64,000 nt of DNA from Stenotrophomonas rhizophila (GCF_000661955.1 NZ_CP007597.1:1419605-1483604), one strand, 5' to 3'; numbered from the stretch's first letter, positions 37,701 through 48,307 are shown. The notes: generated by a model not told the origin, from the sequence alone. Program-made: numbers and translations.

Positions 37701-40068
37701 CGCGCTGCTGCCGCTGCAGCAGGCGGCCGGCACCCTGCTGCACGCGCCGCGCGTGCGCGCGCTGGCCATGCTGTTCTGGGCCGCACGGCAACGCCGCGAA
37801 GACGTGGCGCAGTGGCCGGCACGCCAGGCCGGCGCCGATGCGATCGCGCGCCTGTTCGGGTCCGATGAAGGCCGCCAGGCCCTGCGCACGGAGATGGCGC
37901 TGGCCGTGGCCGCGTTCAATGACGAACACGCGCTGCCGTTCACGGCGGCCGATCACCTGGCCGCTGCGGCCTACCTCGCCGACGAGCTGTCGGCGGGCGA
38001 GCCGGTGTTCACCAGCAGCCGCTATGCGCTGGCCTTGCTGGAGGCACTGGGCCAGCAGCTGCAGGCGGCCGGCCAGCGCGAGGCGCTGGAACGCGCCCTG
38101 CAGCGCGAGCAGGACGGCTTGGGCACGCGCTGGGCGCTGGCCGGGCAGTGGCTGCGCGCCCTGTGCCGCACCCCCGCGTTCACCGACCACGCCGGCTATG
38201 CCGACGAGGCGGCCGCACTGCTGCTGGTGCAGCGCGCGCTGCGCACCCGTGCCAGCGACGTCGCGCTGCTGGTCAGCGTGGATGGCCTGCTGGGCGAACA
38301 CCCACGCATCGTGCAGGGCCACATGACCCTGTCGCTGGATGATTTCCTGGCGCGCCTGCAGCACCACACCGGCGTGTTCGTGCCTGCGTTCCATGCCTAC
38401 CAGGCGGTGCGCCAGCGCATCGTCACGCGCGAACGCGACACCCTGCGCCTGTCCGAGTTCAAGGCGCGGCCGCTGTCTTCGTTCGTGCGCAACAAGCTGA
38501 TCAACGACGTCTACCTCGGCGTGATCGGCGACAACCTGGCCAAGCAGATGGGCACGGTGGGCGAGAACAAGCGCAGCGACCTGATGGGCCTGCTGATGAT
38601 GATTTCGCCGCCCGGCTACGGCAAAACCACGCTGATGGAATACGTGGCGCACCGCCTCGGCCTGGTCTTCATGAAGATCAACGGCCCGGCGCTGGGCCAC
38701 GAGGTGCGCTCGCTGGACCCGGCCCAGGCGCCGGACGCCACCTCGCGGCAGGAGCTGGAAAAGCTCAACCTGGCGCTGGAGATGGGCAACAACACCATGC
38801 TGTATGTCGACGACATCCAGCACACCCACCCGGAATTCCTGCAGAAGTTCATCTCCCTGTGCGACGGCACGCGGCGCATCGAAGGCGTGTGGCGCGGGCG
38901 CACCCGCACCTACGACATGCGCGGCAAGAAGTTCTGCGTGGTGATGGCCGGCAACCCGTATACCGAGTCCGGCGAGGTGTTCAAGATTCCGGACATGCTG
39001 GCCAACCGCGCCGACATCTACAACCTGGGTGACGTGCTGGGCGGCATGGAAGATGCCTTCACCCTGAGCTACATCGAAAACAGCCTGACCTCCAATCCGG
39101 TGCTGGCGCCGCTGGCCACGCGCGACATGGCCGACCTGTACCTGCTGGTGGAGCGGGCGATGGGCAAGGAGGTGTCCACCAACGCGCTCAGCCATGCCTA
39201 CAGCGGCGCGGAGGTCAACGAGATCGTCGCCACCCTGCAGCGCATGCTGCGCGTGCGTGACGTGGTCTACCGGGTCAACCAGCAGTACATCGCCAGTGCC
39301 GCGCAGGACGACCGCTACCGCACCGAACCGGCGTTCCGGCTGCAGGGCAGCTACCGCAACATGAACAAGCTGTCGGAGAAGATCTCGCCGGTGATGAACG
39401 ACGCCGAGCTGCAGCAGCTGGTGTCCGACCATTACCTGGGCGAGGCCCAGCTGCTCACCACCGGGGCCGAGGAAAACCTGCTCAAGCTGGCCGAACTGCG
39501 TGGCCTGCTGCAGGGCGCCGAACTGGAGCGCTGGCAGCAGATCAAGCGCGACTTCCTGCGCAACAAGGCCATGGGCGCCGACGACGCCGATGTGGGCGGC
39601 CGCGTGGTGGCGCAGCTGGCCGACATCGCCAGCGCGTTGCAGCTGCCGCCGCCTGCTGCGGTGGCCGAGGTCGAACCCGCGCCGTGGCCGGCGTTGCTGT
39701 CGGCGCTGGAGCGGCTGTCGGCCGCACGCGCCGAGCCGGTACCGGTTGCCGCCACCCCCGCCGCGCCGGAGGCGCTGCCGTTGGCCGAACCGCTGGCCAG
39801 TGGCTTGCAGGCCGGGCTGGCCCCGCTGCTGCAACTACTGGGCGATTCGCATCAGCAACAGGTACGCACCGGCGAAACGTTGGCCTTGTTGGCCGGCTGG
39901 GTGCGCCAGCAGATGGAGAGCGGTCCCGCCCCGCGCGTCGGTGCCCGGCCGAAGCGCGCCTCAACGCCCGAGGAACGCGCCCTGGATGAGGCGTTGATGC
40001 GCCACTTCTACGGCGAATCGAGCCTGCCGCCGCGGTGGGAACGCGACGGCGGTGATGCGCCTGCATGA
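34705..40068 (+). CDS. Giant DUF3686-type coiled-coil AAA ATPase
   Basis: 1787 residues. The first part (to about residue 470) fits the DUF3686 region found in proteins annotated as 'DNA repair ATPase'. A long helical and coiled-coil section follows (about 480-870). A second globular stretch precedes an AAA module: Walker A SPPGYGKTT with Lys1307, Walker B MLYVDD with Asp1369-Asp1370 (Asp in place of the usual catalytic Glu), and a sensor-1-like MAGNP. The tail is alanine/proline rich. No signal peptide. Its true function is not known; the 'DNA repair' name is an annotation, not evidence. Preceded by GGAAGGAAG and followed by an ATGA overlap with the next gene. The neighbours point to a membrane-stress role. 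Confidence 0.85.
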   Translation: MSDTANRPEPSAPEATASVDQAVAQGGAYEVLRRRLAEQGSRLRSVADALNTQRLAEFGDSRLEVTGRFRIRSENNCVGRDIVQVGPDLLLFGYNVYIGLKTQTRVEDVFGLYRLVQANDGYDVVPVDAKGSFLAQPAFVHDFGELYAYYKHARLLQLIVVGDKLLASFQIGERSSDVRVFRWALARDGALTYLDARGERDIALPPPFDFEWTRATRDMAVTGRHAHLNILDSLFVETTGGDLTIKVENNTESGQGVYSEPVEDSTQSLDDAQFDFARVGSLILLKVLPYRETVWRGLIYNTLTGNITRNDAIVQACVQLPEDHGIIFPGGYYLQSGEHKAFDAAMDGMQFKRAIRSPNGEDVLYIFYEREGGRSALFVYNTIQRVLQNPVFGHGYAFMHDGRMVLFHAEGSEPTRIHAMQVWQTPFSSDEFAASRPPGNTFMGRIGNAELVRGISNLFDLARTIEGDDVSVQRYQRLVQDTRRLFDAHHWLDDDQCGGAVSLLREVSSTGESVLDEYEKVQSIRAQSAQAMAQAQSTQKALLARLQPENWKEVQSFVEALNAISAQRGHLLTIRDYRYIDTDLIDAMTAALQQAHEAIGAATGAFLAGDAALAPLGERLQALDEAAQQAESARVLDEQLAGLRAMSADLDMLSELMAGLKVDDATARTRVVEAISAIYARLNQTRARAEQRRRNLGSAEAVAQFAAQFALFSQAITSALAMATDPERADEQMSRLLVQLEELESQFGEHEQFLGDILAKREELIDAFEAHKQALLDERQRKARSVLDAATRILDGLAKRTERFATADELNAFFAGDPLILKLRELAERLRGLRDSVKADDIESRLKGVRDQAVRALRDRSDLFEAGGNIVRLGPRHRFSVNTQALDLTILPRGDALAIHLTGTDFLEPLHDPELAELKPYWQLSLDSESDTLYRGEYLAGSVLRAAMDNREGLDLAGLQHNAAEPDALDRSVRDFAAPRYREGYERGIHDHDATVILRALLPLQQAAGTLLHAPRVRALAMLFWAARQRREDVAQWPARQAGADAIARLFGSDEGRQALRTEMALAVAAFNDEHALPFTAADHLAAAAYLADELSAGEPVFTSSRYALALLEALGQQLQAAGQREALERALQREQDGLGTRWALAGQWLRALCRTPAFTDHAGYADEAAALLLVQRALRTRASDVALLVSVDGLLGEHPRIVQGHMTLSLDDFLARLQHHTGVFVPAFHAYQAVRQRIVTRERDTLRLSEFKARPLSSFVRNKLINDVYLGVIGDNLAKQMGTVGENKRSDLMGLLMMISPPGYGKTTLMEYVAHRLGLVFMKINGPALGHEVRSLDPAQAPDATSRQELEKLNLALEMGNNTMLYVDDIQHTHPEFLQKFISLCDGTRRIEGVWRGRTRTYDMRGKKFCVVMAGNPYTESGEVFKIPDMLANRADIYNLGDVLGGMEDAFTLSYIENSLTSNPVLAPLATRDMADLYLLVERAMGKEVSTNALSHAYSGAEVNEIVATLQRMLRVRDVVYRVNQQYIASAAQDDRYRTEPAFRLQGSYRNMNKLSEKISPVMNDAELQQLVSDHYLGEAQLLTTGAEENLLKLAELRGLLQGAELERWQQIKRDFLRNKAMGADDADVGGRVVAQLADIASALQLPPPAAVAEVEPAPWPALLSALERLSAARAEPVPVAATPAAPEALPLAEPLASGLQAGLAPLLQLLGDSHQQQVRTGETLALLAGWVRQQMESGPAPRVGARPKRASTPEERALDEALMRHFYGESSLPPRWERDGGDAPA

Positions 40069-40787
40069 CCGCGCCGTCGCTGTCTGCGCTGCCTGCGCCG
40101 CCGGCCACCATCGGCGCGGACGCTGCGGTGCTGTCGCGCTATGGCGAGGTACTGCTGCAGGCGTTGATGTCGCACCAGCCGGGGGCCGTTGCATACGACG
40201 ACGACCCGCGGAGTGGTCTGGTCGAGGCGCTGTCGCGGCTTGCGCTGGCGCTGCAGGCAGACAATCCGGCCACGTTGCGCCGCCAGACCAGCTGGTGGGG
40301 GCGGCTGCTGGGGCGTGACGTAGAGCGCCAGGCCGATGCCGACGCGCTGCAGGCACAGTGCGGCGTCCTGCTGCTCAAGGCGCAGGCGCACGCCCGCCTG
40401 CTGGGCGCCGTGGTCGAGGCCAGCACGCACGCGGCCGCGGTGGATATGCACGGCGCGCAGGCGCTGGAACAGTGGGCCGACGCAGGAACGGCGTTGGGTG
40501 CCGGGTTGCCCACCGATGCGCAGGGCATGTTGCAGCAGCGCGTGACGCACCTGCGGACGCTGGCCTCGCTCAAGCGCGTGCAGGCCGGCCAGACGCAGCT
40601 GCTGCAGGCACAGGACACCGCCCTGCTGGACCACGTCCAGCGCATCGCCGCGGTACTGATGCCGGCGTGGCAGCAGGCCGTGCGCGCCACCAGCACCCAA
40701 TCGCATGCGCGGCAGAATGACCACGCGGCGCAGCTGCTGGGCCAGATCCGCGCCGAGGTCGCCGCGGCGCAGGCTAGACTTCCCTGA
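40065..40787 (+). CDS. Unknown helical protein coupled to the DUF3686 ATPase
   Basis: 240 residues, alanine/leucine/glutamine rich and predicted to be almost all helical. No signal peptide, membrane segment or catalytic motif. A WWGRLLGRD patch at about residues 76-84 could be an amphipathic contact. The ATG overlaps the ATPase stop, and telA begins 53 bases downstream, so it is most likely an adaptor between ATPase and TelA. I do not recognise the family. Confidence 0.8.
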   Translation: MTAPSLSALPAPPATIGADAAVLSRYGEVLLQALMSHQPGAVAYDDDPRSGLVEALSRLALALQADNPATLRRQTSWWGRLLGRDVERQADADALQAQCGVLLLKAQAHARLLGAVVEASTHAAAVDMHGAQALEQWADAGTALGAGLPTDAQGMLQQRVTHLRTLASLKRVQAGQTQLLQAQDTALLDHVQRIAAVLMPAWQQAVRATSTQSHARQNDHAAQLLGQIRAEVAAAQARLP

Positions 40788-40840
40788 GTACACTGACCCG
40801 TGCCGGCGCTCCGGCCGCCCTTCAGAATGGAGATGCACCG

Positions 40841-41947
40841 ATGACCCAGGATTCCCAGCCGAACGCCTCCCTCCCGGTGGAGGTCAGCGTGGATGTCATC
40901 GATGACAGCGCATTGCAGGCGCTGGGCCTGGGGCGGGAGGACCTGCCGAAGATCGCCGAGATCGGGCGCGGCCTGGACGACATCCGGCCGGGCAACCTGC
41001 AGGTGTTCGGGCGCGACGCGGCGGCCAAGACGGCGGCGTTTTCCAGCCAGCTGCTCGACCAGGTACGCAACCGCGACCTCGACGCCAGCGGCGACAAGCT
41101 GGGCGAGGTGGTGCGCATTGCGCGCTCGCTGAAACTCGACGGGCTGGCCGAACGCTCGAAGGTGCCGGTCATCGGTGGGTTGATCGACAAGCTGCGCGCC
41201 TCCAAGGGCGAGCTGGTGCAGAAATTCAGCGACACCAACCGTCAGATCGAACAGCTGATGGGCGACGTGGGCAGCCAGCAGGCGCTGATGGGCCAGCGCG
41301 TGGTCGAGTTCGACCGCATGCACGACATCGTCCGCGAAGAACGCCACGGCCTGGGCCTGCACATCGCCGCCGGCAAGCGCCGGATCGCCTCGCTGCGCAG
41401 CGAACAGCTGGCCGGGCAGGGCCAGGACGATCCGCAGCAGCGCATCCGCCAGGGCGAGCTGGACAACGCGATCCGGCTGCTCGACAAGCGCGTGGGCGAT
41501 CTGGTGGTGATGCAGCACGCGGCCGACCAGTCATTGCCGATGATCCGGCTGATCCAGGCCAACGCGATCCTGTTGATCGAGAAGTTCAACACGGTCCGCG
41601 ACATCACGATCCCGTCGTGGAAGCGCCAGTTCGCGATCCAGTTGTCGCTCAACGAGCAGAAGAACGCGGTGGAGCTGTCCAACGCGATCGACGATGCCAC
41701 CAACGAGATGATGCGGCGCAACGCCGACCTGCTGCGCCAGACCACCGTGGAGACGGCCAAGGCCAACCAGCGCGCGGTGATCGATGTGGCCACGCTGCGC
41801 CACGTGCACGAGCAGTTGATCGCCACGGTGGAAGAAGTGCGCACCATCCACCGCGAAGGCATGCAGCAGCGCCAGCAGGCCGAAGTGGAACTGGCGCGCC
41901 TGCGCGACGACGTGCAGCAGCGCCTGGCAGCGCCGACCGCCGTCTGA
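40841..41947 (+). CDS. TelA-family (toxic anion resistance) protein
   Basis: 368 residues. Has the TelA/YaaN family (PF05816) core: SLPMIRLIQANAILLIEKFN and TIPSWKRQFAIQLSLNEQ at about residues 228-268, within a long helical protein. Members are linked to tellurite and other envelope or antimicrobial stress; biochemical function is unresolved. It closes the five-gene block and is convergent with the LysR gene, with a REP element between them. A GGAG lies eight bases before the ATG. Confidence 0.93.
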   Translation: MTQDSQPNASLPVEVSVDVIDDSALQALGLGREDLPKIAEIGRGLDDIRPGNLQVFGRDAAAKTAAFSSQLLDQVRNRDLDASGDKLGEVVRIARSLKLDGLAERSKVPVIGGLIDKLRASKGELVQKFSDTNRQIEQLMGDVGSQQALMGQRVVEFDRMHDIVREERHGLGLHIAAGKRRIASLRSEQLAGQGQDDPQQRIRQGELDNAIRLLDKRVGDLVVMQHAADQSLPMIRLIQANAILLIEKFNTVRDITIPSWKRQFAIQLSLNEQKNAVELSNAIDDATNEMMRRNADLLRQTTVETAKANQRAVIDVATLRHVHEQLIATVEEVRTIHREGMQQRQQAEVELARLRDDVQQRLAAPTAV

Positions 41948-41967
41948 CCGACGCGCCCCCCGGCAGC

Positions 41968-41992
41968 GTTCCCACCAACGGTGGGGACCTAC
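41968..41992 (-). repeat. REP element at the LysR stop codon
   Basis: On the minus strand GTAGGTCCCCACCGTTGGTG, a GTAG-headed palindrome whose TAG forms the stop of the LysR gene. It also separates the convergent telA transcript. Confidence 0.75.
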
Positions 41993-42882
41993 ACCCCCGC
42001 CAACTGCTGCTGCAACCACCCGGCCAGCACCTCCACCCGTGCATCCACCGCCCCGTCGGGCGTGGCCAGTACCCAGAACCCGCCGGTGGCGCCAAATCCC
42101 CACGGCGCCAACAGGCGGCCGGCGGCCAGCTCGTCGGCGACCAGCGGCTCGGGCGCGATCGCCACGCCCAGCCCGGCCACCGCCGCCTCCAGCAGGTAGT
42201 ACAGGTGCTCGAACCCGCTGCCCAGCTGCAGCTGCGCCGGGTCCAGCCCATGCGCCAGCGCCCACGCCGGCCACGCCTGCGGGCGGGAGGCGGTATGCAG
42301 CAAGGCTTCGCCGAGCAGGGCAGTCGGCGGCTGTTGGCGCAACCGCGCCGCCGCCGGGTGCTGCGGGCTCACCACCACGCCCACCCGTTCCGGCGCCAGT
42401 TCGCGCACCTGCCAGCCGCGTGGCCACGGCGGCTGCGCCAGCAGCAGCACCGCGTCCAGGCCGCGCTGGGCGTCGGTGAAGCTGCCGTCCTGGGCCGACC
42501 AATGCAACGCCAGCTGCGGCAGGTCGCGCTGCAGCGCGGGCAGGTGCGGAATCATCCAGCGCGCCAGGATGCTGCCGCTGCAACCCAATACCAGCGCATC
42601 CGGCCGCTGCTGGCGTTTGAGCGCGCCCACCGCCTCGCGGATCTGCCCGAACGCACCCTCACAGGCGCTCTGCAGCTCGGCGCCGGCCCGGGTCAGGCGC
42701 AGCCCGCGCCCGTCGCGTTCGAACAGGGCCACGCCCAGGTGGTCCTCCAGCACCCGCAACTGGCGGCTGATCGCGCCATGGGTGACATGCAGGGCCTCCG
42801 CCGCCCGGCCCACCCCGCCCAGGCGGGCGGCGGCCTCGAAACTGCGCAGGGCGTTGAGCGGCGGCAGGGGAAGGTCGCTCAT
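41989..42882 (-). CDS. LysR-type regulator, probable TrpI-like activator of trpBA
   Basis: 297 residues. N-terminal winged helix-turn-helix (LNALRSFEAAARLGGVGRAA, THGAISRQLRVLEDHLG) and a LysR effector-binding domain. It is divergent from trpB across a 95-base gap, the arrangement of trpI-trpBA in pseudomonads where the effector is indoleglycerol phosphate. The assignment to TrpI is by position only; GcvA-like members share this sequence style (MSDLPLPPLNALRSFE). Confidence 0.87.
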   Translation of the reverse strand: MSDLPLPPLNALRSFEAAARLGGVGRAAEALHVTHGAISRQLRVLEDHLGVALFERDGRGLRLTRAGAELQSACEGAFGQIREAVGALKRQQRPDALVLGCSGSILARWMIPHLPALQRDLPQLALHWSAQDGSFTDAQRGLDAVLLLAQPPWPRGWQVRELAPERVGVVVSPQHPAAARLRQQPPTALLGEALLHTASRPQAWPAWALAHGLDPAQLQLGSGFEHLYYLLEAAVAGLGVAIAPEPLVADELAAGRLLAPWGFGATGGFWVLATPDGAVDARVEVLAGWLQQQLAGV

Positions 42883-42977
42883 GTGAGTTTTCCTGACGGG
42901 TTGTCGCAGATATTATCGATATTCCTGTCATGACATGTGCGTTAAATTGGCACCCTGTCTCCACCGGTTGTCGCGCC
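42883..42977. promoter_or_regulatory. Divergent LysR/trpB control region
   Basis: Holds two palindromes: ATATTATCGATATT (42919-42932 region centred on ATCGAT) and TGTCATGACA (42926-42935 region), within an AT-rich patch. Such T-n11-A dyads are typical LysR sites. They could be operators for the LysR protein acting on trpB. Confidence 0.5.
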
Positions 42978-44191
<1,214 letters not shown>

Positions 44192-44195
<4 letters not shown>

Positions 44196-44881
44196 ATCCA
44201 CTGCTGCGCCAGGGAAGTGCGCTGCTGATCGTGGTCGGCCTGACCGCCTGCACCCCGCCGGATCCGCCGCTGCTGCCCGCCGCGCCGTCGGCCCCGGCGG
44301 CCATCGCACCGGCGCAGGTGCCGGCGAGCAACGATGACGACATCGCCAACCGCCCGATCGAGGACGACCCGGAACCGGCGGCCCCGGCCCCCGATGCGGC
44401 GCCCGCGCCAGCGGTGGTCTCGGTGGCGCTGGACCATGCCGGCGACATCGTCATCGGCCAGCGCTTCACGGCCGCCGATGCCGATGCCACCTGGCATTCG
44501 GCCGGTCTGAGCGAAGGCGGGCAGGCCGGTAGCTGCGAATACTACGAGCGCGGCAGCCTGCCCGAGGGCATCTCGATGATGGTCGACGATGACCATGTGC
44601 AGCGTTTCGAACTGGCGCCGCTGGACGGAAGCGATGAAACCATCACCCAGGCCGGCCCGTTCGGGTTGCGCCTGGGCATGTCGCGTGACGCCGCGCTCAA
44701 GCGCCTGCCCAAGGGCAGCCTCGCGCAGCCGCACGCCTACGACCCGGAAACGGGCGAATACCTGACCTGGCAGGACCCCGGCTCGGATCTGGCGATCCGG
44801 CTGGAGATCTTCGACGGGGTGATTTCGACGCTGTACTGGGGCGCCAGCGGCGCCGTTGAATTGATTGAAGGATGTGCCTGA
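44192..44881 (+). CDS. Putative lipoprotein inserted between trpB and trpA
   Basis: 229 residues from a GTG overlapping the trpB stop. The N-terminus is a lipoprotein signal ([10 protein letters not shown], lipid-modified Cys at about residue 20) followed by a Pro/Ala/Asp-rich linker and a globular domain from about residue 75 ([20 protein letters not shown]...). The only cysteines left (in SCEYYE and at the C-terminal EGCA) may form a disulfide. No known domain recognised. Probably anchored to the outer or inner membrane facing the periplasm. It ends one base before the trpA start, so it is cotranscribed with the trp genes. Confidence 0.8.
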
Positions 44882-44882
44882 A

Positions 44883-45695
44883 ATGTCCGTGGACCGTATC
44901 GATGCCTGTTTTGCCCGCCTGCGCGCCGATGGCCGCAAGGCCCTGATTCCCTTCATCACCGCCGGTGATCCGGGCCTGGACGCCACCGTGCCGGTGATGC
45001 ACGCGCTGGCCGCCGCCGGCGCGGACGTGATCGAACTGGGCGTGCCGTTCTCCGACCCGATGGCCGATGGCCCCACCATCCAGCGCAGTTCCGAGCGCGC
45101 GCTGGCGCGTGGGGCAGGGCTGCGCTACGTGCTCGAAACCGTGGCCGCCTTCCGCCGTGACGATGCCACCACCCCGGTGGTGCTGATGGGCTATCTGAAT
45201 CCGGTCGAGATCCATGGCACCGCCCGCTTCGCCGACGCGGCCATCGCCGCGGGCGTGGACGGCGTGCTGCTGGTCGACCTGCCGCCGGAAGAGGCCGCCG
45301 AAACCCGCGCCATCTTCACCGCCGCCGGCCTGGCCCTGATCCTGCTGGCCTCCCCAACCACCGCCGACACCCGCCTGGACACCCTGTCGGCCATGGCCCA
45401 GGGCTACCTCTACTATGTCAGCTTCGCAGGCGTCACCGGCGCGTCCGAACGCCTCGACAGCAGCGCCGCCAGCGCCCGCCTGCGCGACCTGCGCCGCCGC
45501 TCGACCGTCCCGGTCGTAGCCGGCTTCGGCATCAAGGACGCCGCCAGCGCCGCTGCCATGGCCGTCGAAGCCGACGGCGTCGTAGTCGGCAGCGCCCTGG
45601 TCGCCGCGCTGGGTGAAGCGGCCGATGCAGGCGCTGCCGCACAGACCGCAACGTCCTTCCTCGCGCCGCTGCGTGCTGCGCTCGACCAAGCCTGA
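44883..45695 (+). CDS. trpA: Tryptophan synthase alpha subunit
   Basis: 270 residues from ATG 44883 (GAAGGA ten bases upstream). Catalytic Glu in IELGVPFSDPMADGPTIQ and the Asp of the same segment are present, as are YLNPVEIHG and the VVAGFGIKD phosphate site. It cleaves indoleglycerol phosphate and channels indole to TrpB. Followed by variable-stem element 3, then accD. Confidence 0.97.
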   Translation: MSVDRIDACFARLRADGRKALIPFITAGDPGLDATVPVMHALAAAGADVIELGVPFSDPMADGPTIQRSSERALARGAGLRYVLETVAAFRRDDATTPVVLMGYLNPVEIHGTARFADAAIAAGVDGVLLVDLPPEEAAETRAIFTAAGLALILLASPTTADTRLDTLSAMAQGYLYYVSFAGVTGASERLDSSAASARLRDLRRRSTVPVVAGFGIKDAASAAAMAVEADGVVVGSALVAALGEAADAGAAAQTATSFLAPLRAALDQA

Positions 45696-45743
45696 TCAAG
45701 CGGCGCCCTCGCTCTCCGATCCGCATACGTGAAACTGTGCAGA

Positions 45744-45849
45744 GGCAGGCGGGCAGCCGCGCCCGGGACCGTTGGGCGCCATGGATGGCGCCCACGAGCC
45801 CCCAGGGATGGGTTTACGTGCGTGTCCCGGGTGCGGCTGCCCGCCTGCC
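45744..45849 (+). repeat. Variable-stem element 3
   Basis: Arms 45744-45768 and 45825-45849 pair at 24 of 25 positions. The 56-base core holds a 9-bp hairpin GGGCGCCAT/ATGGCGCCC around GG, GAGCCCCC, a CAGGGATGGG hairpin and GCGTG. It is the most diverged member of the family seen here, and lies between trpA and accD. Confidence 0.8.
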
Positions 45850-46058
45850 TCCCGCGACACGACCAAGGCGCTGGTGTTGCCGTGAGAGCATCGGAATCCC
45901 GGCCGGAGACCGTCGTCGCCCGCTCCTAAACATACGTCACAGCACGGTTTTACCGTCCGCCGCCGCACCCCGCAGGGGGTGCACGGGTGGGGAGGGCCTG
46001 AGCTAGACTGTCCGCCTTTGCGGCCTTCGGGCCGCCCTGAACGGAAGTAGCATCCCGC
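45850..46058 (+). promoter_or_regulatory. accD leader with UUCG-capped hairpin
   Basis: No gene seen. A TAGACT at about 46004-46009 is a possible -10. Just after it, GCGGCC-TTCG-GGCCGC (46020-46035) makes a very stable tetraloop hairpin in the leader, and GGAAG (46043-46047) is the ribosome site. The hairpin may tune accD translation. Confidence 0.5.
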
Positions 46059-46942
<884 letters not shown>

Positions 46943-46943
<1 letters not shown>

Positions 46944-48307
46944 TGGGTGCGCGCCGGTATTTCGGGACCGACGGCATCCGTGGCCGCGTCGGCCAAGGCG
47001 TGATCTCCGCCGATTTCGTGCTGCGCCTGGGCAATGCGCTCGGCCGCGTACTGACCGAACGCAATGGCCACCGCCCCGGGCACCGCCCGGTGGTGGTGAT
47101 CGGCAAGGACACGCGCATTTCCGGCTACATGTTCGAAGCCGCGCTGGAAGCGGGCCTGGTGGCCGGCGGTGTGGACGTGCAGCTGCTCGGCCCGATGCCG
47201 ACCCCGGCCGTCGCGTTCCTCACCCGTACCCTGGGCGCCGATGCCGGCATCGTCATCAGTGCCTCGCACAACCCGCATTACGACAACGGCATCAAGTTCT
47301 TCTCCGCCGATGGCGAGAAGCTCGACGACGCCACCGAACTGGCCCTGGAAGCAGCGCTGGACGGCGATTTCACCACCGCTGAATCCGACCGCCTCGGCAA
47401 GGCCATGCGCGCGCGCGACGCGGTGGGCCGCTACATCGAATTCTGCAAGGCCAGCGTGCCGCGCAGCTTCGACCTGCGCGGGCTCAAGATCGTGCTCGAC
47501 TGTGCGCACGGCGCCACCTACCACATCGCCCCGCTGCTGTTCCGCGAGCTGGGCGCGGAGGTGGTCACCATCGGTGCCGAGCCCAACGGGGTGAACATCA
47601 ACGATGGCGTCGGCTCGATGCACATCGACAACCTCGCCAACAAAGTACGTGAGGTCGGTGCAGATCTGGGCATCGCCTTCGACGGCGATGGCGACCGCGT
47701 GCTGATGGCCGACGACCAGGGCAACCCGGTCGACGGCGACGACCTTCTGTACGTGCTGGCGGCGTCCTGGCAGGGCAATGGTCGCCTGCGCGGTCCGGTG
47801 GTCGGCACGCTGATGACCAACTTCGGTCTGGAGCAGGCGCTGGAGCGCCTTGGCCTGCCGTTCGTGCGCAGCAACGTGGGCGATCGCTATGTGCACCAGG
47901 CACTGGTGGAAGGCGGCGGCGTGCTCGGTGGCGAAGCCTCCGGCCACCTGCTGTGCCTGGACCGTGCCACCACCGGCGATGCCATCGTCAGCGCGCTGCA
48001 GGTGCTGGAAGTGCTGCGTCGCGAAGGCCGCACCCTGCGCGCCTCGCTGCAGGACCTGAGCCGGGTGCCGCAGAAGACCGTGAACGTGCGGTTGGGCGAC
48101 GTCTCGGCCAAGGCCATCGTGCAGGCCGATACCGTGCAGGCCGCGCTGGTCGCCGCGCAGCAGGCGGTGAAGGGCCGCGGCCGCGCGTTCCTGCGTCCGT
48201 CCGGCACCGAGCCGGTGGTGCGTGTCACCGTCGAGGCCGATACCGCCGAGCTGATGCAGTCCACGCTGGACAACCTGTCCGGTGCGGTGAAGGCGGCGGC
48301 CGCCTGA
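46943..48307 (+). CDS. glmM: Phosphoglucosamine mutase
   Basis: 454 residues. Active-site phosphoserine is Ser108 in [13 protein letters not shown]; the metal loop is DGDGDRVLM and the phosphate-binding loop is [11 protein letters not shown]. Makes glucosamine-1-phosphate for peptidoglycan and lipopolysaccharide. The ATG overlaps the accD stop (TGATG), so both are coupled. Four REP elements follow. Confidence 0.97.

Noticed and set aside
34477..39834. 1785-codon open frame antisense to the giant ATPase gene
   Set aside because: It has no start context, no recognisable domain and a Gln/Arg/His/Val-rich shadow composition typical of the reverse strand of GC-rich coding DNA; the plus-strand ATPase has clear motifs.
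42930..42977. Earlier ATG for trpB at 42930
   Set aside because: It adds 16 non-family residues and lies inside the operator region; the ATG at 42978 fits TrpB length.
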